This document shows positions 9,601 to 19,293 of a stretch of 64,000 nucleotides of DNA, piece after piece. The position numbers and the translations under genes were made by a program. Source of the stretch: Pocillopora verrucosa (lineage: Eukaryota > Cnidaria > Anthozoa > Scleractinia > Pocilloporidae). The number at the start of each line of letters is the position of its first letter. Within the stretch, counting starts at the first letter, position 1. Where the stretch lies: NCBI RefSeq assembly GCF_036669915.1, contig NC_089314.1:4112120-4176119 (forward strand), in the 5' to 3' direction. The notes under the pieces are model-generated. The model had not been told where the DNA came from. It saw only the letters and a program-made list of their open reading frames with translations, and made no database searches.

Positions 9601-11034
9601 ATGGCCTTTTTTCTATTTATCTGTCACTTTTCTTACTCCGGTTGTATGGGCGAGTTGTGTGAAGACTTCAAAAGGTATCATCTTTCTTCCATTGCAGTGA
9701 TACTCGCGTTTCCTTTTGCTTTATTTTCCTGATATCTACAACGTGTTTTTTTTTAAAGTGTAAGCCAAAAACCATTTTAATTGTTCATATTCATTTCCCT
9801 ATCAAATACAGGACAAACACTTAACGTTCGATTTGTCTTCACCTATTTTCTTGTTCACAAAGGCTACTATTTGAACATTACACCCATTAATCAAGTTAAT
9901 CACCAATCATCATTGGTATCACTGCAGTATTGTAGTAAATTCTTTTTCCTAATATGCATTTTTGGCCAGGATGACTGAACATTCGCTTAGTTCTTTTTTT
10001 CCCTTTTTATGGACCTTAACTTCCTCTCGGTCAATAAGAAAAGGGAGAGAAAGAACGAAGCCAATATCCGGCCATCTTGATCGAACAAGCTTTGTCAATA
10101 AAGGATTTATTATTTAGCAAACGATTTCGCTTCATTTTAAAAGAATTACGAATTAAGAATGATATTGTTTTACCTCGAAGGTCGTGTTTCTAGCACAATA
10201 AACTCATGAGAGTCGTTTATGTTTTCTTTGTTTTGTCTGTCCCCTGCCAATCTTTGCGACTCCACCGCCGGGTAGCCGATTCGAACTCAGGATTCGATTC
10301 ATATTCTCCAAAGGAGCTGCCAGCGATATAACGCATGATTTCATGTATTGTATTTTGCTATAGTCTTATCTCCTTCGATACGCGCTAAGTACGAATTAAG
10401 CAAGAGAAGAACGTTATTCTCCTACCATGGCGAAATAGAAATTATCTCGGAGGTGAAAATTCAATTTGATGGGACGACTTGAAAATTTTTTACAGTGGCT
10501 AAGAACACGTTGAAAATTCGTCAGATGAAACGTTCTTACGACAAATTCAATAAAATTGATTTAGAGCTCTGTATATGAATATGAAAGAGGAGGGTCTTGC
10601 ATAATCCAATATCTTTAGTATTGTTTGCTTTTTGTTTTGTTTTGTTTCAGGTTTACCTCAAAAAATCTTTACGATGATACCTGGAAACACGTGTGTCTCA
10701 CCTGGGAAAACACTCAAGGAGAAACGAAACTCTATAGAGATGGCCAATTCACCGGACAGTTAACGAATAATACATGCCACTAAGAATTATGCACTTAAGG
10801 CTAGCGGCTTCCTGGGGCTTGGACAAGGGTAAGACTCTATTGGCGGAGGTTTTGATCGTCCGCAAACTCTTTATAGCCGATTGGCAAGTGTCAGCATGTG
10901 GAATAAAGTTCTTTCCGAAAGCGACATTGCCGCTCAGTACACAAATGCAGCGTACCTGGTGGTTCTGTTTTTAAAAAATCAATCAAAAAATAAAAAACCT
11001 TAATCGTGGCAATGTCACAGTTAAATGGCCGTGG
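9601..11034 (+). pseudogene. Decayed family member, type lacking EGF and first pentraxin exon
   Basis: Three relics survive. The signal exon at 9601-9674 has one extra base, giving 74 nt rather than 73. The PAN exon at 9812-9934 has lost about 145 nt, with every domain cysteine. The last pentraxin exon is at 10651-11034, with a 4-nt insertion (AATAATACATGCC), a 1-nt loss after ACAAAT and a destroyed stop. Splicing signal to PAN reaches TAA after four codons. Copies with the same lesions are at 36692-38130 and 47123-48552, and a further truncated one at 17698-18033. The decay therefore predates their duplication. Confidence 0.85.
9970..10117. repeat. Foldback (MITE-like) repeat
   Basis: The left arm TTCGCTTAGTTCTTTTTTTC is mirrored by AAGAACGAAGCCAATAT on the right around a loop of about 35 nt (GGACCTTAACTTCCTCTCGG). 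The right arm is followed by GAACAAGCTTTGTCAATAAA. In the fuller copy at 26,775 the arms extend to ATATTGGCTTCGTTC and AGCCAATAT. No protein is encoded, so it would be a non-autonomous element. I recall very similar repeats in coral sequence. Confidence 0.6.
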
Positions 11035-11842
11035 ACTGCATTGGTTAGTGATCAAAACTCTTGGAGAGCCTAAAATCATAACTCGCGTGATGTAAATACC
11101 TAATATTAGTGAATGTACCATATGCATGGCATAGTACTAAAATAGATACCAAAATATAAAATGATATTTCGTTCAAACGCTGCTTATGACCAGTTCTTTA
11201 AAAACATTTCATTTATTTATTCACCTATTTACTCAGTAAAATGCTTGCAGTAGTCTAGCAAATTCCAGAGTAAAATTTACAGAATCTGGAAATTCTGCCG
11301 TTGACATCGTAATTTTAGAACCGGGGAATGTGCTATAAATGGGAACGAGGGGGGAGGGCTATGACATGGTTTGATGTATTGTATTAAAGGAAAGTTAAAA
11401 AATTGCTAAAAGAAATAAAAAAAAAACACCCTGCGCTGTCTGCAAGCAATAAAGCTACATAAGTGCAAAAAAAAAATTACATAAACAGACGCTCCATTAT
11501 TTCCTGAAACTTTCCGTAACAGCAGAATTGGAACGAGCTGATTTCAATAACTGAAACTCTTTTGTACCATTATTTATCTCCTGAATTTACAATCAAAAGG
11601 TGGAGCGCTCTAAAACCATAGAAACTGGGAAAAAGAAAGATCACGAAACCAAGGGGCACCAGAAAACATTTACAGAGGAAGACAAACAAGAGCAAAACAG
11701 GAAACCAAACCCCCTAAAAAGAAAAACAAAATAATAGTTGATAACAAGATATCGTGTCATTAACTGTTCAAGCAGATGTTTGCAAAGCCCATGGAAAAGC
11801 TTAATGTTGCGTGTTCGTGGCATTGCGAAATCGATTATCACC
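11035..11842. repeat. Array spacer
   Basis: This is 3' UTR-type sequence followed by the upstream block in a diverged form (ACAGCAGAATTGGAACGAGC). No gene is seen. It matches 38,131-38,940 and 48,553-49,364. Confidence 0.65.
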
Positions 11843-11880
11843 ATGAAGATCACTCGTCTGTGAGCTTCAAGAATAAGATA
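11843..11880 (+). pseudogene. Orphan first-exon remnant
   Basis: A uORF (ATG AAG ATC ACT CGT CTG TGA, 11843-11863) is followed by the pre-start sequence, but the main ATG reads ATA. The sequence then jumps into the upstream block of the next gene (GCAGAATTAAAACGAGC). It is a recombination scar between two units. A parallel scar is at 49,365-49,404, and a longer version is at 38,974-39,048. Confidence 0.7.
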
Positions 11881-12189
11881 GCAGAATTAAAACGAGCTCA
11901 ACTGGAGCTCTACTGGTCCATTATTTCTCTCCTGAATTTACAAATCAAAAACTAGAGCGCTAATTGAATTAACAGCAACTAGAAAGAAAAATAAAGAAAC
12001 CCAGGGGCGCTAGAAAACATTTCCAGAGGAAGACAAACAGGAGCAAATCAGGAGGCCAAACGCCTGAAAAAGAAAACAAACTAATAACTGATGACAAGAT
12101 ATCATGTTATTAACCGAAGCAGATGTTTGCAAAGCCCATGTAAAAGCTTAATGTTGCGAGTCTGTGGCATTACGTAATCGTGTACCAAC

Positions 12190-12210
12190 ATGAAGGTCAT
12201 TTCTCTTTGA
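12190..12210 (+). promoter_or_regulatory. Upstream ORF (MKVISL-stop)
   Basis: Same position relative to the main ATG (35 nt from ATG to ATG) and the same peptide as in the first gene, with AAG for the Lys codon. Confidence 0.5.
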
Positions 12211-12224
12211 GCTACAAGAATAAG

Positions 12225-15200
12225 ATGGCTTCTTTCTATTTATCTGCCAACTTTCTTGCTCTGGTTGTATCGGCGGGTTCTGTGAAGACTTTTAAAGGTG
12301 TTCCTTTTTGCTTTATTTTCCTGATATCTACATCTTCTTTTAAAGAAAGTATAAGTCGAAACCATTTTAATTCGTCATATTCATTTCTTTATCAAAACAC
12401 AGGACAAACGCCAAACGTTAAGTTTGTCTTCGCCAACTTCCGTGCTCACAAAGGCTACCATTTGAACGTTACAACTGTTGGTACAGAACTGGTCCAACGC
12501 TCCTCTGAGTGCGCGCTCAAGTGTCTGGAGAGCGATCCTTGTTTGTCCTTCAACCTTGCAGATTTGGATGATAACATTGACAATCTGCTATGTGAACTGC
12601 TTCCATCTGACCATTACACCCATTCAGAAAAGTTCATCACCAACCATCTTTGGTATCACTACAGTGTTGCGGTAAAATTATTTTTCTTTTTCTACTTTAT
12701 CCTATTATCACGTTTTATTATTATTGTTATTTCATCATGATAATAACTAAAATCGGTTGCAATCGTTTGAGAAAATTTTATTTGACTGTTCAACATTAAT
12801 AAATCTCTCTAAGGCTTTATCTTTACTTTTCTATTCCTCGCAAGCCATTTCTAAGTCGTTTTATCGATCCGTTATCGAAGTTTGCTTAACTGGATTTTAT
12901 CAAGGGAGTAAGTAATTAATTTTATCGGTTTTAGTCTCCTTGCTCGAAGTTGCCCTGTCAAAACAATGGAACTTGTGTACCCCTGTACCGGACAAACAGT
13001 TACAAGTGTCGCTGTACGAAAGCATACACAGGAAGCCACTGCGAAAAAGGTAAAGTTCTGTTTTCTAAAATAATAATTCCAAAATTTTTTCGCGCGCGTG
13101 CTTGTCGTATCTGGTTCCCACTGAGCCATCATCCGTCGTCATTTTACTTCACACTGACTTGTTTTTGCAAACAGAAGTTTTCCCATTTTAATTCATTTTC
13201 TCTATTCTTTTTACATCAGTTGATAATGACTGCAGCTGTTCATCAGGACCAGAAGGAAAACAGAGATGCAAAATAGGTCAGTTAGTACTCCACCTTGAAT
13301 TAAGATAGCTTGAAACAGTTCTCCGACACACCTATACCGGAAGCGCTAGAAAAGTGACTTTCCTTTTACGAAGTCCAACGAAGTTCACACCTGTTCACAA
13401 TATGTTTAAAGTTTGAAGTAATGGGTGTTTCAAGGCAACCACAATTGATATGCTAATACATGGGGAAATCCCGTTACACAACTTTTTGTGTCGATCTCGT
13501 AAAATCTTCCATAGACTTAAGAAGTTTTCTTTTTGAGCTAGACCTCGCTGTTGAGTGAATCTCATCACATTAAATTCAGCCGTTTAAAAATCATGACTCC
13601 GTCGAATTAACCCTTTACAATAAAAGCAAGCTCCAAATCAAGTTTTACTTAATATATCACAATAATCTTACATCTCACAAATTTTCAATGGGATCGGAGC
13701 TATTGTGTTAAATTTAAACCATTTCCTCGTATCGACAAGAAACCACAAACTAGCCAATTAAGAGTACTTTTTTATCATTACATCTCTTGTTCACTAATTT
13801 ACATGGTTTTGTTCTGTTTTGTTTCGGAAATGGTTCTATAAAATTTGTCCTAATTTTGCTTTCTCGAAATACAGACGTGTCCATTACATCCGAATCAAGA
13901 ATGACTTTTTGACTTCGAGAGCCGAGAACAAAGGCCAACTGTGTTTGTAGCACAATAAACCCACGACAGTCGTTTCTGTTTTCTTTGTTTTGTCTGTCCT
14001 CTAACGATTTTTGCGACTCCACCGCCGGAAGTTTCCAATAATTGCAAACTCTGTCAGTTCGCTCGGGTAGTCAATTCGGACTCAGGATTCGCTTCATATT
14101 GTCCTCGGGTACTGCCAGCGATATAACACATGATTTCATGTATTGTATTTTACTGTACTTTTATCTCCTTCGTTAGGCGCTTAGTGCGAATTAAGTAACA
14201 GAAGTTTGTTATTATCCTACTATGGTGAAATAGAAATTATCTCGGAAGTGAAAATTCGATTTGACGGCATGGTTTGAAAAATTTTTACAATGGCTTAGAA
14301 CACGTTAAAAATTCGTCAGATGAAACGTTACTGCGACAAATTAAATGATTATATTCTACATTGTTAATAATTACATTATGGCCTTAGATAGTTGATGAGG
14401 ACGCAGCCCGAACCTGCTACCTTACAAAGAAAACGGGGGAATACTATAAGCTGCCTAGGTAGAGCTGCGCATCGTTCAAAATTAAACTTGACAACAAGGC
14501 GGGATTCATTCGTATTCTATGTTGTTTACAATTAAACACTTTTGGGCTATCGTCTCCGATAAGCGTGCGCCATTTGGGAAGAACACTATAATACTAATAC
14601 AAATACTGGATACTTCTCAAGAGAGAAAATTGATCAAAGAAAGCGCTGTTGCTCAAACAACTGTCTAAAATTTCTGCAATTTATTTCCTCTCTTATAGAG
14701 TACCTCATGGTTTTTCCGGAGCTGCGTTCTACTGAAAATTACGCCATGAAAAATCCAGCCATAGCTTCAGATCTCAGCCAGTTGTCGCTGTGTTTTTTCA
14801 TCAAACTTGTTCAAGACCAAGGGGATCAGAATGTCGTCACCTATGCTACTCAAGAAGAGGACAATGAAATGGTTCTCCAAATTTATCCAACACGAACAGA
14901 TTTTTTTGTTAACGACGAGTTGTTTCGGTAATGCTGCTTATCTTTTTTTTTTTTAAGTCGGTCGGGGAATTTCTTATTCGAGCCACAATAAGCCACGATA
15001 CACAAAATGCTACGATCGGCTAGACAGTTAGACAGTTAATGTCTAACAATTGGAGAGAGAGAGAGAGAAAGTTAAACATACAAGCAAACGAAAAGCCTTC
15101 GTTTCTTTCTCTTTTCTTATCAAGATTTAAATAACAAATATGTTAATCTTTGACCAAAAGAATTTTTAGACGTATTTTCCTGACCCTTTGCAAACAACTA

Positions 15201-16109
15201 ACCACAGAGACTCTACGGGGAGCGAGGTCTCTATGTTATAAGTAATTGCATAAATAAGAGATCGGACGTAATCGTCCAAGTGAATAATAAACAATTGATT
15301 TACTGACTGACAGTTTTCTGGCTATTTTATTGACTGACTGACTGACTGACTGAGTGACTGACGGAATGAATGAATGAATGAAAGCACTGAAGGAATGGAA
15401 GCTTGAATGTATAAACGATTAAGTGATTGATAAACGGTTCATTGACTGACTGACAGTTTACTGACTGTTTTTTTTTTTAACTGACATCCATACATACATA
15501 CATACATGCATACCTACATAAACTATATTTAAGTGTCTTTGTATTTACCTTTGCAACTAATTGGGGACACTCTAACTAAATATGTATATAAAATAGTAAT
15601 AATAATAAGCTATAACTACTGACTGACAAACTGGATGACTCTATCGACTAGGTTGGTGACAATGTAAAAGGAGGGTCTTGAATCTTGAATATATTTAGTA
15701 TTGTTTGCTTTTTGCTTTGTTTTGTTTCAGGTTTACTTCGATAAATCTCTACAACGATAACACCTGGCAACACCTGTGTCTCACCTGGGAAAACACTCAA
15801 GGAGCAACAAAACTCTACAAAGATGGCCAATTTACCAGACAGGTAACGAATAATGCCACTAAGAATTATGCACTCAAGGCTGGCGGCGCTCTGGTGCTTG
15901 GACAAGAGCAAGACTCTGTCGGCGGACGCTTCAATCCTAGACAAACTCTTCATGGCCGATTGGCAAGTGTCAACATGTGGGATAAAGTTCTGCCCGAGAG
16001 CGACATTGCCGCTCAGTACACAAATTGCAGCGTACCTCATGGTTCTGTTGTTAACTGGTCTGTATTCAAAAATCTTAATCATGGCAATGTCACACTTGAA
16101 GAGCCATGA
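12225..16109 (+). CDS. Secreted PAN-EGF-pentraxin-like protein, 6 exons, 373 aa
   Basis: Exons are 12225-12297, 12403-12671, 12935-13049, 13220-13276, 14699-14927 and 15731-16109 (1,122 nt, 374 codons with stop). The signal peptide begins MASFYLSANFLALVVSA. The PAN exon differs from the first gene at the variable stretch (QRSSECALKCLESDPC rather than QDSLECVFKCLEKDPC). The EGF exon keeps six Cys. The last exon keeps HLCLTWEN and GQEQD. The pentraxin half carries two insertions relative to the first gene: one residue at the start of the last exon and one more codon in exon 5. This is the most compact intact gene, because its fourth intron is only 1.4 kb. About 2 kb present in the 19294-25011 gene is missing at about 14,346. 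From there to about 16,800 the two genes are nearly identical. Confidence 0.82.
15202..15240 (-). mobile_element. Truncated SINE 5' end
   Basis: Only the start of the SINE found at 6952-7106 remains (CACAGAGACTCTAC through GAGGTCTCTATGTTATAAG). Both internal promoter boxes are lost. The same truncation is seen at about 24,096-24,134. Confidence 0.5.
15311..15515. repeat. (GACT)n, (GAAT)n and (CATA)n microsatellites
   Basis: Simple 4-bp repeats (GACTGACTGACTGACTGA, GAATGAATGAATGAA, CATACATACATACATG) lie in the fifth intron. The counterpart at about 24,200-24,420 has different copy numbers, so the tracts are mutable. Confidence 0.8.
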
Positions 16110-17660
16110 ACTACATTGGTCATTGATCGAAACTCTTGCGGAGCCTAAAATCATAATTCGCGTGATGTAAATTCCTAATATTAGTGAATGTACCATATGC
16201 ATAGCTTATATATACCAAAATATGAAACTAAATTTTGTTGAAACGCTGCTTTTGGCCAGTCATCTGGAAAACATTTTATCTATTTATTTATTCACCCATT
16301 TTACTCATTTGTTGGAAAAATATATTAAAATAAGAGGTAAGTTTTCAGCTGACTGGTGTTTGCCATAAAGTTAAGACAGTTACTTGTTTTATTGTGAGCA
16401 GCCTTAACAACATAAGACTTTTCTTCTCTGTTCTAATTCATTCATGACTCTTGAGAATAAATTTAGAGAGCTTTTCAAGATATTTCAAGATCCCACAGAA
16501 ACTTCAAACATTGAGAGGCTAACAGGACGAGCGCTAATACTTTGAATGTGCGCCTATGAAAGTCTTCTAGAATAATAATCGCATATGCCCTGTCGCATAT
16601 GATATGTTGCGATTATGAGAAAAGCCTGCATGTCCTTAATAAGCCACCGTGTTCTACCGCTTTTTGCAACCTCTTTAAATACTTAGCGTGTTTCTGTACA
16701 GTTTTCTTGGAGTCCATATTACTTACCATCGAAAAACATCGCATGCCCCATAAGGGCTACAGTAGTAGTCTAGAAAATTCCAAAATAAAATTTACAGAAT
16801 CTGTATATTCTGCTGTTGACATCGTAATTTTAGAACTAGGGTATGTGCTATAGACAGATGGAGGTGGGGGGTGGGCTATGACAAGGTTTGATCTATTAAA
16901 CTGTTAGAGCGGAAGTTTAGCTATTGACTGGGCTACATTTTTAATGTTAGCAGTTATGCAGATCCCCTCACCCTCCTCCATGGTGAACCTTGCATTACAT
17001 CTCTCCTGTATTATGTTTCTTGAAAACTACATCATCCAAGCCAATCAAGATGAAAAATCTTTTCATTTATGTTTTCGATGCAAATCCTCAGACTCAAGAT
17101 AGAGCACTTTTCGACTGAATATCGTAAAAGCGTGAAAACAAACCTGTAAAAGGAAAGACCAAAAATTGCTAAAAGAATTCAGAGTAAAATTAGGCTGCGG
17201 GCTTCCCAAATAACAAAACCCACCAAGCGCTGTCTTCAAGCACTTGGTGGGTTTTCTTTTTTCTTGGTGGGTTTTCCGTCTCTTAGTACAATAAAAAAGA
17301 AACTTAAATAAACATACGCTCTATTCTCTTCTAAAACTTTCCGTGGCAGCAGAATTTAAACGAGCTGAACTGGAGCTCTTCCCTAACATTATTTATCTCC
17401 TGAATTCACACATCAAAAACTAGAGAGCTCTAAAATAATTAACAGCGACTAGGACCGAAAAAAAATAATAAATCCAGGGGCACTAGAAAATATCTACGAA
17501 GGAAGACAAACAGGAGCAAATCAGGAGGCCAAATCCCCGAAAAAGGAGAACAAAATAATAATTGATGGCTAGATATGCCTTTAACATAGGCAGATATCTG
17601 CAAAGCCCACATAAAAGTTTAGAGTTGCATGTCTGTGGCTCTACAAAATCGAATATCACC
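16110..17660. repeat. Array spacer
   Basis: This is 3' UTR-type sequence, a G-rich stretch near 16,860 and the upstream block. Near 17,240 is a small local duplication of CTTGGTGGGTTTTC sequence absent from the other spacers. No gene is seen. Confidence 0.6.
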
Positions 17661-17697
17661 ATGAAAGTCATTTCTTTTTGAACTACAAGCATAAAAG

Positions 17698-18033
17698 ATG
17701 GCTTTTTTTCTATTTATCTGTCACTTTTCTTTCTCCGGTTGTATCGGCGAGTTGTGTGAAGACTTCAAAAGGTATCATCTTTCTTCCATTGCAGTGATAC
17801 TCGCGTTTCCTTTTGCTTTACTTTCCTGATATCTACAACGTGTTTTTTTTTTAAAGTGTAAGCCAAAAAGCATTTTAATTGTTCATATTCATTTCCCTAT
17901 CAAATACAGGACAAACACTAACCGTTCGATTTGTCTTCACCTCTTTTCTTGCTCACAAAGGCTACTAGTTGAACGTTACACCCATTCAGACAGGTTAATC
18001 ACCAATCATCTTTGGTGTCACTGCAGTATTGTG
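17698..18033 (+). pseudogene. Decayed family member, signal and PAN remnants only
   Basis: The signal exon at 17698-17771 carries the same one-base insertion as the other decayed copies, and a uORF (MKVISF-stop, 17661-17681) precedes it. The PAN exon at 17910-18033 has the same internal deletion. The last pentraxin exon is missing: the sequence runs into the T-rich pre-acceptor stretch near 18,705 and jumps to spacer sequence (GGGAAGGGGGCTAT). Confidence 0.82.
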
Positions 18034-18063
18034 GTGAAATTGTTTTTCTTAATATGCGTTTTT

Positions 18064-18190
18064 GACCATGATGACTGAACATTCGCTTCGTTCTTTTTTT
18101 CCCTTTTTATGGACCTTAACTTCCTCTCGGTCAATAAAAAAAGGGAGAGGAAGAACGAAGCCAATATTGTCAATAAAGGATTTATTATTT
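18064..18190. repeat. Foldback repeat, internally deleted
   Basis: Arms CTTCGTTCTTTTTTTCCC and GGGAGAGGAAGAACGAAG pair well. The segment after the right arm that normally reads CCGGCCATCTTGATCGAAC is missing. Confidence 0.6.
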
Positions 18191-19258
18191 AGCAAACGAT
18201 TTCGCTTCATTTTGAAATAATTAAGAATTAAGAATGATTTTGTTTTACCTCGAAGGTCGTGTTTGTAGCACAATAAACTCGTGAGAGTCGTTTATGTTTT
18301 CTTTGTTTTGTCTGTCCCCTGCCAATCTTTGCGACTCCACCACCGGGTAGCCGATTCGCACTCAGGATTCGATTCATATTCTCCACAGAAGCTGCTAGCG
18401 ACATAATGCATGATTTCACGTATTGTATTTTGCTGTAGTCTTATCTTCTTCGATATGCGCTAAGTACGAATTAAGTAAGATAAGTTTGTTATTTTCCTAC
18501 TGTGGCGAAATAGAAATTATCTCAGAAGTGAAAATTCAATTTGACGGCACGATTTGAAAATTTTTACAGTGGCTAAGAACACGTTGAAAACTCGTCAGAT
18601 GAAACGTTCTTACGACAAATTCAATAAAATTGATTTAGAGCTCTGTATATGTATATAAAAAGGAGGGTCTTGAATGATCCAATATATTTAGTATTGTTTG
18701 CTTTTTGGGAAGGGGGCTATATCAAGGTTTGATGTATTAAACTGTTGCAGCGAAAGTTTAACTGTTGGCTGGTCTAAATGTTTGATGTTAGCTGTTATGT
18801 TGGAGCACTTTTTTCGATTGAGATTTAAGGGCTTCCCAAATAACAAAAACCCACCAAGTGCTGTCTTCAAACAATAAGGCTAGATAAGTACAATAAAAAA
18901 AAAACTTTAATAAACAGACGCTCCATTATTTTCTGAAACTTTCCGTGACAGCAGAATTAAAACGAGCTGAACTGGAGCTCTACTGGTTCATTATTTTTTC
19001 CTGAATTTACACAACAAAAACTAGAGCGCTAATTGAATTAACAGCAACTAGAAAGAAAAATAAAGAAACCCAGGGGCGCTAGAAAACATTTCCAGAGGAA
19101 GACAAACAGGAGCAAATCAGGAGGCCAAACGCTTGAAAAAGAAAACAAATCAATAACTGATGACAATATATCGTGTCGTTAAGCGAAGCAGATGTTTGCA
19201 AAGCTCATGTAAAAGCTTAATGTTGCGTATCTGCAGTATTACGAAATCGTGTATCACC
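18191..19258. repeat. Array spacer with a recombination junction
   Basis: Intron-type sequence of a decayed copy runs to about 18,706 and then joins spacer sequence normally found after a gene. The upstream block of the next gene follows. No gene is seen. Confidence 0.6.
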
Positions 19259-19279
19259 ATGAAAGTCTTTTCTCTTTGA
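19259..19279 (+). promoter_or_regulatory. Upstream ORF (MKVFSL-stop)
   Basis: The same uORF with one substitution (ATT to TTT). Length and spacing to the main ATG at 19294 are unchanged. Confidence 0.5.
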
Positions 19280-19293
19280 GCTACAAGAATAAG

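Noticed and set aside
9781..9978. Small ORF covering the shortened PAN exon as a new gene
   Set aside because: It reads through a splice site of a decayed exon that has lost all domain cysteines; the same lesion is in three other dead copies.
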